Shown: positions 43,787-52,968 of the stretch, piece by piece
Layout: every line of letters starts with the position of its first letter
How positions within the stretch are numbered: the first letter of the stretch is position 1
NCBI GenBank assembly: GCA_951828535.1
Contig: OX639990.1
Coordinates: forward strand, 1,785,300 to 1,849,299
DNA: 64,000 bases
From: an uncultured Candidatus Entotheonella sp.
Lineage (GTDB): Bacteria; Tectomicrobia; Entotheonellia; Entotheonellales; Entotheonellaceae
Direction: 5' to 3'
The notes under the pieces: generated by a model
Seen by the model: only the letters and a program-made list of their open reading frames with translations
Told to the model about the DNA's origin: nothing
Database searches by the model: none
Translations under genes and position numbers: made by a program

Positions 43787-44113
43787 TCAGGGTGCGGGTG
43801 CGTCGACAGCGCGGATTTGTCCCCTGATGACGTTGATCTCTCCCTCGTTGCGTGAGACACGCTCAATGATGCTGACGGTGAGCTTGCGGAGTTCGGAGAC
43901 CTCGCCGGTGAGTTGGTCCAGCCGCTTATCCATGCCGTCCAGACGCATGTTAACCGCGTTGAAGCGCTGGTCGATGTATCTGTCCTGGGCGTCAAGCCGG
44001 TAATGTATGGAGTTGATGGACGTGAGGAGGACGGTCAGGACGATCGCGATGGTGCCGATGGCGGAGAGGGTAACTGTGATGGGGATTTTGTTTTCCTTTA
44101 CCCAGTCCTGCAT
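43787..44113 (-). CDS. Small membrane-anchored coiled-coil protein
   Basis: This 108-residue protein has a membrane segment (ITVTLSAIGTIAIVLTVLLTSI, residues 12-33) followed by a coiled coil (YRLDAQDRYIDQRFNAVNMRLDGMDKR, then LTGEVSELRKLTVSIIERV) resembling DUF1640-like or phage-accessory proteins. Its plan is the same as the protein at 34192-34491. It is probably transcribed alone. The 149-bp gap upstream of it (44114-44262) holds no feature I can identify. Confidence 0.7.
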   Translation of the reverse strand: MQDWVKENKIPITVTLSAIGTIAIVLTVLLTSINSIHYRLDAQDRYIDQRFNAVNMRLDGMDKRLDQLTGEVSELRKLTVSIIERVSRNEGEINVIRGQIRAVDAPAP

Positions 44114-44262
44114 CTTGTAGGGCCTCCGGCGTAGTGGGATTTGAGGGATCGTATCGTGAATTCAGACACCTTTGGTGTGATGAATGCTGATCGCCTGTTT
44201 TCGCCCTGATGATCCCTGTCTGTGAGGATTATATCACGCCCATTCCCACGCCAAATGGATTC

Positions 44263-44631
44263 TTAACCCTGCATTTTCGCGCCCGCGGCGATGAACAGCC
44301 ACGCCCACCCGACCAGCAGACCTGCACCGCCGACAGGAGTCACGGCGCCCAGCCAGCGCACGTTGGTCACCGCCAGCAGGTACAGGCTGCCGCTGAACAC
44401 GATGATGCCGAACACGAAGCTGATGACGACGCCCTTGCTAATACCGGGGTATGCCGACAGCGCAAGCAGGACCAGCGTATGAAGCGCGTGGTAGAACACC
44501 GCCGTCTGCCACGTCTCCAGGGTTTCGTATCGTTGCAGAATGGCCTTGAGCCCGTGGGCGCCGAAAGCTCCCAAGGCGACCACGAGGAATCCGCTCACTG
44601 CGGCCAGCCGCAGGCACCATGCTGAGGTCAT
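44263..44631 (-). CDS. DUF423-family inner-membrane protein
   Basis: This 122-residue protein has four hydrophobic segments. The N-terminal AAVSGFLVVALGAFGAHGLK followed by TWQTAVFYHALHTLVLLAL and SGSLYLLAVTNVRWLGAVTPVGG is the pattern of the YgdD/DUF423 family. The frame is open far upstream over the ubiE gene on the other strand. I chose the ATG at 44629-44631, which gives the family length. Function is not established. It is divergent from menG. Confidence 0.9.
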   Translation of the reverse strand: MTSAWCLRLAAVSGFLVVALGAFGAHGLKAILQRYETLETWQTAVFYHALHTLVLLALSAYPGISKGVVISFVFGIIVFSGSLYLLAVTNVRWLGAVTPVGGAGLLVGWAWLFIAAGAKMQG

Positions 44632-44757
44632 TGCGTTACTCCCAAGTTTTGCGTGCGAACAGGTGATTGCCGACCCGCTCCATATACTGAATAATATCCG
44701 TTGTCGCAAGCATCGAGCCATTGGGGATTGCGCACCGTCCGCAAGCGTAGGAGGCGT

Positions 44758-45459
44758 ATGGAAGAGACCGTACAGAACATGTTCGCCGCCATCGCCGGGC
44801 GATACGACAGGCTCAACAGCGTGTTGAGCCTGGGGCTGCATCATTATTGGCGACGCCAGACGGTGACGGCGTGCGGCGTGCGGCGTGGCGCGACCGTCCT
44901 GGACCTGTGCAGCGGCACTGCGGACCTCGCACTGGCCTTTGCCCGGCGCGCCGGGCGGGATGGACGGGTCGTTGCCACCGACTTCTGCGACGCCATGCTG
45001 GTGCAGGGCCAACGCAAGGCCGCTCGGCACCGGGCACCCATTACCTTTGTCCTTGCCGACGCACAGCGTCTGCCCTTCTACGACGCCTCCTTTGACGCGG
45101 CAAGCGTCGCCTTCGGCCTGCGCAACGTCAATTGCCTGGCCACAGCCTTGGGCGAGATGTACCGCGTGCTGCGTCCCGGCGGGGTGGCCGTGGTGCTGGA
45201 ATTTGGTCAGCCGCAAGGCGCCGTTTTCGGGCCCATGTACCGCTTCTACTCGAGCCACCTGCTGCCGCGCATCGGCGGTTGGCTGTCGGGGCACTCGGAA
45301 GCCTATGCTTACCTGCCCCGCAGCGCGGCGGTCTTTCCCGCCGGCGCCCGTTTCATACAGGCCATGCACGAGCAGGATTTCGCCAATGTGCAGGCCCATC
45401 CCCTGACGGGCGGCGCGGTTTATATCTACCGCGCCACCCGACCGGACAGGGGCGATTGA
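44758..45459 (+). CDS. menG: Demethylmenaquinone methyltransferase
   Basis: This SAM-dependent C-methyltransferase (UbiE/MenG family) performs the last step of menaquinone synthesis. The 233-residue protein has VQNMFAAIAGRYDRLNSVLSLGLH at the N-terminus, the SAM motif VLDLCSGTADLALAFARR, DAQRLPFYDASFDAASVAFGLRNV and EMYRVLRPGGVAVVLEFGQP. TAGGAGG is upstream of the ATG at 44758. menB and menA follow, so MenG is the better name than UbiE. Confidence 0.95.
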   Translation: MEETVQNMFAAIAGRYDRLNSVLSLGLHHYWRRQTVTACGVRRGATVLDLCSGTADLALAFARRAGRDGRVVATDFCDAMLVQGQRKAARHRAPITFVLADAQRLPFYDASFDAASVAFGLRNVNCLATALGEMYRVLRPGGVAVVLEFGQPQGAVFGPMYRFYSSHLLPRIGGWLSGHSEAYAYLPRSAAVFPAGARFIQAMHEQDFANVQAHPLTGGAVYIYRATRPDRGD

Positions 45460-45494
45460 TCACCATCAACACACACATGAACATGAGGTAGGAC

Positions 45495-46292
45495 ATGTCA
45501 GCATTCGAAGACATCATTTACACAAAAGGAGACGGCGTAGCGACCGTGAGCATGAACCGCCCGTGGGTTCTCAACGCGTTTCGCCCGCGCACGATCGACG
45601 AAATGCTGGAGGCGTTTCACGACGCTTGGTACGACGACGGCATTGGCGTTGTGGTGCTGACCGGCGAGGAGGGCAACTTCTGCACTGGTGGTGACCAGAA
45701 AATCCGCGGCCAGGGCGGCTATAACGACGAGTCGGGAACGCCGCGCCTGCAGGTCCGCAACCTGCACCGCGCGATCCGCGAAATTCCCAAGCCGGTTATC
45801 GCCAAGGTGGACGGCTATGCCATTGGCGGCGGGCACGTCCTGCACGTCATCTGCGACCTAACCATCGCCTCGGACCGTGCCATTTTCGGCCAGACGGGGC
45901 CGAAGGTGGGCAGTTTCGACGCGGGTTTCGGCGCCATGTACCTGGCGCGCATCGTGGGCGAGAAGAAGGCGCGCGAAATCTGGTACCTGTGCGACCAGTA
46001 CAGCGCCGAGGAAGCGCGGGACATGGGGCTGGTCAACAAGGTCGTGTCGAGCGAGCAGTTGGACGAAGAGACGGCCATCTGGTGCCGTAAAATTTTGGCA
46101 AAGAGCCCGACGGCAATCCGCTTCATGAAGGCCGGCTTCAACGCCGACACCGACCACGGCTACGGCCTGCAAGCCCTGGCGCATGGCGCCACCAGCCTCT
46201 TCTACACGAGCGAGGAGGCCACCGAGGGGCGCACGTCGTTCCTCGAAAAACGCCAGCCGGATTTTGCCAAATATCGTCGAACCCCTTGGTAG
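45495..46292 (+). CDS. menB: 1,4-dihydroxy-2-naphthoyl-CoA synthase
   Basis: This crotonase-fold enzyme closes the second ring in menaquinone synthesis. The 265-residue length, [48 protein letters not shown] and the C-terminal [17 protein letters not shown] are MenB signatures that separate it from general enoyl-CoA hydratases. It starts 35 nt after menG and is followed closely by menA. Confidence 0.95.
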   Translation: MSAFEDIIYTKGDGVATVSMNRPWVLNAFRPRTIDEMLEAFHDAWYDDGIGVVVLTGEEGNFCTGGDQKIRGQGGYNDESGTPRLQVRNLHRAIREIPKPVIAKVDGYAIGGGHVLHVICDLTIASDRAIFGQTGPKVGSFDAGFGAMYLARIVGEKKAREIWYLCDQYSAEEARDMGLVNKVVSSEQLDEETAIWCRKILAKSPTAIRFMKAGFNADTDHGYGLQALAHGATSLFYTSEEATEGRTSFLEKRQPDFAKYRRTPW

Positions 46293-46309
46293 GCATGGCA
46301 GGAGTACGT

Positions 46310-47206
46310 ATGCGGGAATCGATGCAGATATGGTTTCAGGCCATCCGGCCCTTCACCCTCAGCGCCGCGGTGGTCCCGGTGCTGGTCGGCAGCACGTTGG
46401 CCGTCGAATCCGGCGCCTTTCACGCCTTTTTGTTCATCCTGGTGCTGATCGGCTCGGTTCTCGTGCAGTGCGGCACCAACCTCACCGATGAATACGCCGA
46501 CCACGACGCCGACACCGCCCAACATAAGGTGCAAGCGCCATACAAGGTGATCGCCCGCGGCCTGTTGACGCCTGCCGCCGTTCTGCGGGGCGCGCTGACC
46601 TGCTTCGGCCTCGCGGCGCTGATCGGCGTGTATCTCGTGACCCAAACCGGCTGGCCGCTGGCCGTCGTCTGCCTGGCCAGCGTCGGCGTCGCCTACTGTT
46701 ACAGCGCCGGCCCCCTCCCCTTGGGCAACGTGGCCTTGGGGGAGCCCTTGGTCTTCGTCTTCATGGGACCGGTCATGGTGCTCGGCAGCTTCTACGTCCA
46801 GACCCAAACCCTGACTTGGCCCGCCGTCTGGCTATCCCTGCCGGTCGCCTGCCTGGTGACGGCCATTCTCATCGCCAACAACCTCCGCGACGCCAACGAA
46901 GACCGCCTTAGCGGCAAGACGACCCTCGTGCACCTGTGGGGCCGGCAACCTGTCGCTCTGCTTTATTGCGCCTTGCTGCTGATCGCCTTTGCCAGCATCG
47001 CCATGCTGGTGCTCACCCGCCTTGGCTCCTGGCCCTGGCTCGCCCCGCTCCTTATCCTACCCCAAGCCATTGCCGTCGCCCGCAAGGTCTGGCAAAGCAC
47101 GGAACGCCCCGACCTGCATCAAGCGCTGCGCGGCACCGCCCAGCTGCACCTGCGCTTCGGCCTGCTCCTGTCCGCTGCGCTGGTCCTCGGCTCATTCCTG
47201 CCATAG
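46310..47206 (+). CDS. menA: 1,4-dihydroxy-2-naphthoate polyprenyltransferase
   Basis: This UbiA-superfamily membrane protein attaches the polyprenyl chain to DHNA. The roughly 298-residue protein has eight to nine hydrophobic segments. The first Asp-rich prenyl-diphosphate/Mg motif is NLTDEYADHDAD and the second is NNLRDANEDRLSGKTTL. The ATG at 46310 has CAGGAG upstream. The frame is open 8 codons earlier, overlapping menB. The isochorismate-pathway genes menF, menD, menC and menE are not in this window. Confidence 0.95.
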   Translation: MRESMQIWFQAIRPFTLSAAVVPVLVGSTLAVESGAFHAFLFILVLIGSVLVQCGTNLTDEYADHDADTAQHKVQAPYKVIARGLLTPAAVLRGALTCFGLAALIGVYLVTQTGWPLAVVCLASVGVAYCYSAGPLPLGNVALGEPLVFVFMGPVMVLGSFYVQTQTLTWPAVWLSLPVACLVTAILIANNLRDANEDRLSGKTTLVHLWGRQPVALLYCALLLIAFASIAMLVLTRLGSWPWLAPLLILPQAIAVARKVWQSTERPDLHQALRGTAQLHLRFGLLLSAALVLGSFLP

Positions 47207-47212
47207 GGCAGA

Positions 47213-47602
47213 TTATTCGGGAAAATCGTGGGTCCAATAGGGCCACTCGCGTTCCTGGGTTTTGGTGCCTTGTTTCAGTTCCTCGATGTCGAACTCGAGC
47301 GCGTCGAATTGACGGAAAATTTCTTGTTGATCGACATCGGTGGGGGAGTCGTAACGGTCACTCGGGTAACACTGTTTCCAAGCGGCAGAGAAACAGCCGA
47401 TAAACGTCCAGAAACCCGGCGGACAGCCGAGGAGGCGCCAGAAGCGTTCCTGAAAATGGCAGGCGATGGGGTCGAGCGGCTGGCACGCTTCGCACAGGGC
47501 GTACTCGCCGGCGGCGACGTCTTCTTGCAAGGTGTGGGTGAAGATGTGAACGGTTCCCCGTCGGCAGATCCAGCAATATTCTCGGCGGCGGCGGCCTTCC
47601 AT
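47213..47602 (-). CDS. Uncharacterised small protein with CxxC motifs
   Basis: This 129-residue protein has CWIC (residues 10-13), ALCEAC (about 36-41) and further cysteines, suggesting a zinc ribbon. An aromatic-rich middle follows and then an acidic tail. It lies 63 nt downstream of the sulfite dehydrogenase cytochrome gene on the same strand, so it could be co-transcribed. No family was recognised and no signal peptide is seen. Confidence 0.65.
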   Translation of the reverse strand: MEGRRRREYCWICRRGTVHIFTHTLQEDVAAGEYALCEACQPLDPIACHFQERFWRLLGCPPGFWTFIGCFSAAWKQCYPSDRYDSPTDVDQQEIFRQFDALEFDIEELKQGTKTQEREWPYWTHDFPE

Positions 47603-47665
47603 TAGTGGGTTCCTTTCTCAGTCGGCATTCATGTCATGAGGGTTCCGGTCCTCCGTCCAACTCGC

Positions 47666-48091
47666 CTATCGCAGCGGAAAGTTCGGGCGGTCGGGACCGT
47701 ATTGGGTCGAAAGATAGCCAAGCACCCGGTCGAGGGTGGGACCGGCGATTGGGGCCATCCCATGCTCTTCCACCATAAGCTCAATAACCTCCTCCCAACC
47801 TTGACGGGTCAGGCCCTGCTGGGCAACAAGGCGTTCGGAGTGACAGGCGATGCAATAGGCATAGGTCTCTGCCGCACCGTCACCCGCCACGAGGACGCCA
47901 AAGTCAGGCGACTCCGATTGGCTCGCCGGCACGGTTCCCGCCTCTTCGGAATCCTCGCCGGCAGCCACGCAGACCGCAACGACGAGAACGGCAATCACAT
48001 CGACAAAAACGCGCCCGACAGTCCAGGCGATGCCCCTCTGCCTCGGCTTGGTCGCTCGGACCAGGACACGCCGCGGCCATTGCGTCTTCAT
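47666..48091 (-). CDS. sorB: Sulfite dehydrogenase cytochrome subunit (SorB-like)
   Basis: This 141-residue c-type cytochrome accepts electrons from the molybdenum subunit. A membrane/signal segment at about 25-47 (VGRVFVDVIAVLVVAVCVAAG) is followed by a single heme motif CIACH and a methionine ligand candidate in MVEEHGMAPIAG. The start at 48089-48091 lies 17 nt after the sorA stop. Together they would oxidise sulfite to sulfate in the periplasm and pass electrons to the respiratory chain. Confidence 0.85.
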   Translation of the reverse strand: MKTQWPRRVLVRATKPRQRGIAWTVGRVFVDVIAVLVVAVCVAAGEDSEEAGTVPASQSESPDFGVLVAGDGAAETYAYCIACHSERLVAQQGLTRQGWEEVIELMVEEHGMAPIAGPTLDRVLGYLSTQYGPDRPNFPLR

Positions 48092-48108
48092 CAACCCACC
48101 ATACCGGC

Positions 48109-49413
48109 TCAGGATACCCGAAGGGCGACCCGGTGCATCGTGTTGTTGAGGTATCCCTTGGCATTCCAGTCGATGGCGTGGGGCTGCATCACCCCGGCGC
48201 TGTCGGTCGCCCGCGCCCAGACTTCGTAATACCCGGCTGCGGGCAGCACCACGTTGGCGCGAAAGTTCTGCCAAGCACCATCGTTGGCGGGAGCATCGAG
48301 CGTGGCCGACATCCAGGTCGCACCAAAGTCATAGGAGACATCGACGGCGGTGACCGTCCGGTCCCCCGACCAGGCATGACCGCGCACCTCGACGGCGCGC
48401 CCCGCCTCCACCCCGTTCGCGGGATGGGTAATCAGGGATTTGACCGGCATCCGTTCGATGATGACGAAATCTTTTTTGTCGACCTTCTCGCCCGGCTCGA
48501 TCTTGTAGCGCGGCACGCGGTACGAGGTGCCGGTCATCTTGGGCCCATCGTGCACGACCTCGCGGAGGTAGATGCGCCGGAGCCATTTCTGCGAGCACGA
48601 CCCCGGCCAGCCGGGGACGACGAGGCGCAGGGGCGCCCCGTTCATCGGATGAATCGGGCCGCCGTTTTGGCCAAAGGCGATGAGCACATTGTCCGTCATC
48701 GCCTTGGCAATCGGAACGCCGCGCGAGATGGGAAGCTTGTCCGGCTGCCTGGAGAGATGGGCGTCACCGCCGACGTGGGCGGTGTAGACAACGTTGGGCT
48801 GCACGCCAGCCGCCTCCAGCACGTCCTTGAGTCGCACTCCCGTCCACTCCGAACAGGCTATCGCGCCGTAGGTCCACTGGTTACCCCTTGCCGGCGGGTT
48901 GAAAAAGGCCCGCCCGTTGCCGCCGCATTCGATGGCGAGAGCCATCGTAACGATCTCGAACATCGACTGAAGATCAGCAATCGATAAGGTCATGGGACGG
49001 TGGACGAGTCCGTCGACGGTGAGCGTCCAGGTGTCCGCAGCCACTTCGGATGGCGGGATGCCGTTGTTGCGAATGAAATGGCGAGGGGTCGGGGTGATCG
49101 AATCGTCCAGCAGATGCGGTGGGGTCTCGGCGTTGATCGGCCGGTCGTTCAACAGCGTCAATCCGTTCTTCCCGACCAGCACGTTCTCGTCGGCGAATGC
49201 GGCCGGGATGAATCCCGCCGGCATGTTGCGGTGGAACGGAATCGCTGCACCCACCATCGCCGCCATGGCGGCAAGCCCGGCGCCCCGCAGAAAGCCGCGC
49301 CGGTCGGCGTACGCCTTGCGTCCAAAGAAAATGTAGTCCGCTGCAAGCGGGTCAGCGGCGAAGAATTCGTGGAGATCCGGGGCATTCGAGGGTGAGGATT
49401 TGTCCATTGGCAT
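48109..49413 (-). CDS. sorA: Sulfite dehydrogenase molybdopterin subunit (SorA/SoxC-like)
   Basis: This 434-residue enzyme of the sulfite oxidase family has a Tat signal (ADRRGFLRGAGLAAMAAM, about residue 33-50), so it is exported folded. The molybdenum-ligand cysteine is in IECGGNGRAFF, and VPGWPGSCSQKWLRR and a C-terminal dimerisation domain (VDVSYDFGATWMSATL) follow. GGAGGAG precedes the ATG at 49413. The gene starts 28 nt behind ileS and is followed by its cytochrome partner. Confidence 0.9.
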   Translation of the reverse strand: MPMDKSSPSNAPDLHEFFAADPLAADYIFFGRKAYADRRGFLRGAGLAAMAAMVGAAIPFHRNMPAGFIPAAFADENVLVGKNGLTLLNDRPINAETPPHLLDDSITPTPRHFIRNNGIPPSEVAADTWTLTVDGLVHRPMTLSIADLQSMFEIVTMALAIECGGNGRAFFNPPARGNQWTYGAIACSEWTGVRLKDVLEAAGVQPNVVYTAHVGGDAHLSRQPDKLPISRGVPIAKAMTDNVLIAFGQNGGPIHPMNGAPLRLVVPGWPGSCSQKWLRRIYLREVVHDGPKMTGTSYRVPRYKIEPGEKVDKKDFVIIERMPVKSLITHPANGVEAGRAVEVRGHAWSGDRTVTAVDVSYDFGATWMSATLDAPANDGAWQNFRANVVLPAAGYYEVWARATDSAGVMQPHAIDWNAKGYLNNTMHRVALRVS

Positions 49414-49441
49414 GATTTTTCTCCTCCCGCGGACGAAATCG

Positions 49442-52400
49442 TCATACACCCGGTGACGCGGCAGCCGCCTGGCGCTGCACGCCGAGCATGATGGTCATAC
49501 CGTCGATGCGGTGCTCCTCGCTGTATGCTTCGGGGGGAGGCGCACTGGCGACGAGGTTGGTGCTGAGGGTTTCGGCCTTGAGGTAATCGCTCCAGGTGAG
49601 CAGAGCGTCGGCCAGCGGCCCCTCGCAGAGGCCGTAGGTGACGATGCGGTCGGCAATGTTGAATCCGGCGTCGCGGCGCATGACCTGAATACGGCGTACC
49701 AGCTCGCGGGCCAAGCCTTCGGTGCGCAGCGCCGGGGTGATGTCGGTTTCCACGGCAACGGTGACACCGCGGTCGGTGGCGACCGCCAGACCGGCGGCGG
49801 GGTGGGTGCGGATGAGCACCTCGTCGGGGTCAAGCTCGTAAGTCTCGCCGTCGATGCTCAGCGCCACGGGATTGCCGGACTGTACTTGCTGCACCACCGC
49901 GCCCGCGTCGGTATGGGTCAGCGCCGCGCGCACACGCCCCAGGGTGGCTCCCAGCCGCGGACCGAGCAGCTTGTTATTGGGAAGCACCTCGTAGCTCAGC
50001 AACTGCGTCTCCTGCTCGACAAACTGCAGCGACTTGACGTTCAACTCCTCGCACACAATCGCCGTGTACGTCTCGCTCCACGCCGCCTCGCCCTCGTGCA
50101 CATAGGCCAGCGCCGCCGCCAGGGGCTGGCGCACCTTGATATTGGCGCTGCCTCGGGATCCCAGCCCCAGGCTGGTGATCTGCCGGGCCAGAGCCATCTG
50201 GTCCAGCAGCGTGGCGTTCACGACAACGGCATTCGCCTCGGGCCAATCGCAGTGATGCACGCTGTCATAAGCCCCCGGCTGCATGGCGCGCACCAGGTTC
50301 TGGTACATCACCTCGGTGACGAACGGCGTCAGCGGCGCCAGCAGTTTGATCAGCTTCACCAGCACGTGGTAGAGCGTGGCGTAGGCCGTATGCTTGTCCG
50401 TGTCGTGCGTGCTTTTCCAATAGCGCCGGCGACTGCGGCGGATGTACCAGTTGCTCAGATCGTCTAGAAACGCCGCGATGGCCAGGGTGGCGGCGTGCGT
50501 GTCCGAGTCCTGCAGGCTTGTCGTGCAGCGCTCCGTGACCTGGTTGAGGCGCGCCACAATCCACGTATCCAGGATGTTGTCGCTGTGCGGCGTCGGCCCC
50601 TCCGGGCGTCCGGGCTCAAAGCCCTCCCGGTCGGGTTCCCAGCCGTCGAGATTCGCATAGGTGACAAAAAAACTATACATGTTCCACAGCGGAATGAGGA
50701 ACTGCCGGCGCACCTCATCGGCCCGCTGGTAGCCGAACGGCAGGTTGTTCTCAGGCTTGTGCGCGCAGTATAGCCAGCGCATGACATCGACGCCCATGCG
50801 GTCGGCGGCCTCGTTGAACTCGATGGCGTTGCCCCAGCTCTTGTGCATCGCGCGTCCGTCTTCGGCGATCAGCGTAGCGTACCCGAAGCACTCCTTGAAC
50901 GGCGGGCTGTTCTCCAGCACCGTGCCCATGGCCAGCAGGCTGTAGAACCAGTTGCGGAACTGGCCGGGAAACGACTCGCTGATCCAGTGCGCCGGGTACC
51001 AATCGCGCCACGCCTCGCGGTCGGTGCGGTAACCCAGGGTGCTGAAACTGACGATGCCGGCGTCCAGCCACGGGTTCGCCACGTCGGTGATGCGCTGCAT
51101 CTGGCCGCCGCACGTTGAGCAGGCGATCTTGACCGCATCGATGTAGGGCCGGTGGGGGGTGTGCCCCTCGAAATCCTCCCAGCCCGCCACCGCCCGCGCC
51201 GCGAGTTCCTGGTCGTCGCCAATCACCTCGTAGTGGCCGCAGGCGGCACATTCCCAGAATGGCAACGCCAAGCCCCAGTAGCGTTTCTTGCTGATCATCC
51301 AATCGTGCATGTTGCGCAGCCAATCGAGCTCGCGGTCCAGGCCGAAGGCGGGGATCCAGCGGATCTGCTTGGTTACCTCCATCATGGCGTGGCGCAATTC
51401 GTCCATGCTGATGAACCACTCGTCCACCAGGCGAAAGACCAGCTCGGTGGCGCAGCGCCAGCAGGTCGGGTAACGGTGCGTGTACGGCTCGACGTGGTAC
51501 AGGCGCCCCGAGTCGGTGAGCGTCTGCCGGATGCCGTCCAGAAGCGCCGAGACGTGCTGGCCGCTGAAATCGCCGAAGCCGGCAAGGACGTATCCTTCCT
51601 CGTCCAGGGGGGCCAGAATCGGCAGGTTGTGCTCCTTGCCCAGCCGGAAGTCCTCGGCGCCGCAGCCGGGGGCGACGTGCACAATGCCGGTCCCCTCGGT
51701 CTCGCTGACCTCATCCCACAACACAACGCGGTGCGCCTCGGCGGCGCATGCCGACACGTCTTGCGCGAGGTCCCGCAGGGCGCCGTTACCGCCGGGTTGA
51801 CGAGCCGCCTCCAGGTGATCAAAGGGGCCGTCATACGTCCAGCCTTCGAGCATCGAGCCCGGCATCTCGCCCAGGACCTCATACGCCCCACGCAGCATGT
51901 GCAGGGTTCCCTTGGACAGATAGAACATCTCGTCGCCCTGCCTGACCTTGACGTACGTGAGTTCCGGGCCAACCGCCGCCACCACGTTGCTGGGCAGCGT
52001 CCAGGGCGTTGTGGTCCACACCAGCAAGGACTCCCGCTGCCGCCCGCGCAACGGCAGGCGCAGGGTGATGGATGTGTGGGTGAGGTCCTGATACCCGTCG
52101 GTGACGATCTCGTGCTGGCTGATGCCGGTGGCGCAGCGCGAGCACCACGGCATCACGTCGGCGCCGCGGTACAGCCAGCCGCGCTGCCAGCACTGTTTGA
52201 GGAAGGACCAGATCATGTAGTTGTTTTCGTTCGAGAACGTGAAGTAGCTGCCGCCGAGGTCCGGCATGCCCAGGCGCCCGATCAATTGCTCCGCAGTGTC
52301 CGTCACCTCGCCTCGGGGGCCCTGCACGGTCATGCGCTGCGAGGGATTTTCCATTAAAGCGGTAGCCAACTCGCGCAAGTGATCCGGGTCGTTCCAGTCC

Positions 52401-52831
52401 ATCCAATAGCCCAGCCGTATGGATTGTTCCGTCTGCACGGCGGCAAACCGCAACACCCGCTCCTTGCATTTGCGCACGAAGGCGTCTAGGCCGTAGGTTT
52501 CGATGTCGCGCTTGGACCGGAAGCCCAGTTCCTTCTCCACCTCCACCTCGACCCATAGCCCCTGGCAATCGAAACCGTTCTGGTAGCGCAGTTCCCGGCC
52601 GCGCATGGTCCAGAAGCGGTTGAACACGTCCTTGTACGTCCGCCCCCAGCCGTGGTGCACGCCGAGCGGGTTGTTGGCCGTCACCGGCCCGTCCAGAAAG
52701 GACCATTTCGGCTGCCCGGAATGCAAGGTGCGCAGGGTTTGGAAAGCGTCGGTGTCTTTCCACAACTGCAGCACCTCGCGTTCCTGTTTGGCGTAGTCGT
52801 CAACTTTGGCGGGGACGTCCTGAAACGGCAT
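49442..52831 (-). CDS. ileS: Isoleucyl-tRNA synthetase, long form with divergent signature motifs
   Basis: This 1129-residue class I synthetase charges tRNA-Ile. The catalytic core, the CP1 editing domain (LLVWTTTPWTLPSNVVAAVG, YDGPFDHL), the anticodon-binding region and a C-terminal beta-strand domain are present. Around the HIGH position it reads NPLGVHHGWGRTYKD, and at KMSKS it reads AMHKSWGN, so the first His of HIGH and the first Lys of KMSKS are not conserved. Cys pairs CSRC and CAACGHY suggest bound zinc. The overall sequence fits the large IleRS class found in several phyla rather than the classical bacterial form. Confidence 0.92.
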   Translation of the reverse strand: MPFQDVPAKVDDYAKQEREVLQLWKDTDAFQTLRTLHSGQPKWSFLDGPVTANNPLGVHHGWGRTYKDVFNRFWTMRGRELRYQNGFDCQGLWVEVEVEKELGFRSKRDIETYGLDAFVRKCKERVLRFAAVQTEQSIRLGYWMDWNDPDHLRELATALMENPSQRMTVQGPRGEVTDTAEQLIGRLGMPDLGGSYFTFSNENNYMIWSFLKQCWQRGWLYRGADVMPWCSRCATGISQHEIVTDGYQDLTHTSITLRLPLRGRQRESLLVWTTTPWTLPSNVVAAVGPELTYVKVRQGDEMFYLSKGTLHMLRGAYEVLGEMPGSMLEGWTYDGPFDHLEAARQPGGNGALRDLAQDVSACAAEAHRVVLWDEVSETEGTGIVHVAPGCGAEDFRLGKEHNLPILAPLDEEGYVLAGFGDFSGQHVSALLDGIRQTLTDSGRLYHVEPYTHRYPTCWRCATELVFRLVDEWFISMDELRHAMMEVTKQIRWIPAFGLDRELDWLRNMHDWMISKKRYWGLALPFWECAACGHYEVIGDDQELAARAVAGWEDFEGHTPHRPYIDAVKIACSTCGGQMQRITDVANPWLDAGIVSFSTLGYRTDREAWRDWYPAHWISESFPGQFRNWFYSLLAMGTVLENSPPFKECFGYATLIAEDGRAMHKSWGNAIEFNEAADRMGVDVMRWLYCAHKPENNLPFGYQRADEVRRQFLIPLWNMYSFFVTYANLDGWEPDREGFEPGRPEGPTPHSDNILDTWIVARLNQVTERCTTSLQDSDTHAATLAIAAFLDDLSNWYIRRSRRRYWKSTHDTDKHTAYATLYHVLVKLIKLLAPLTPFVTEVMYQNLVRAMQPGAYDSVHHCDWPEANAVVVNATLLDQMALARQITSLGLGSRGSANIKVRQPLAAALAYVHEGEAAWSETYTAIVCEELNVKSLQFVEQETQLLSYEVLPNNKLLGPRLGATLGRVRAALTHTDAGAVVQQVQSGNPVALSIDGETYELDPDEVLIRTHPAAGLAVATDRGVTVAVETDITPALRTEGLARELVRRIQVMRRDAGFNIADRIVTYGLCEGPLADALLTWSDYLKAETLSTNLVASAPPPEAYSEEHRIDGMTIMLGVQRQAAAASPGV

Positions 52832-52968
52832 GAATCATCTTCTCCTGGGTGGGCAATCAACACGCTGCACTCGCATTCTCAAGGGCGGCATTCTACGATA
52901 GGTAAACTGGTTGGAACAAGGAAAAGGGCGGTCCAAAGGGAGTCATCACACCCAGAGGGAGAGGAACG

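Noticed and set aside
43672-43995. N-terminal extension of the GNAT frame
   Set aside because: It is Ser/Thr/Arg-rich and overlaps the coiled-coil gene at 43787-44113 in another frame. The family N-terminus starts at 43671.
44632-45399. Upstream extension of the DUF423 frame across menG
   Set aside because: Only the last 122 residues match the family. The rest is antisense to menG.
48133-48987. A 284-codon plus-strand frame opposite sorA
   Set aside because: It is a shadow of sorA, whose molybdenum cysteine and Tat signal are unmistakable.
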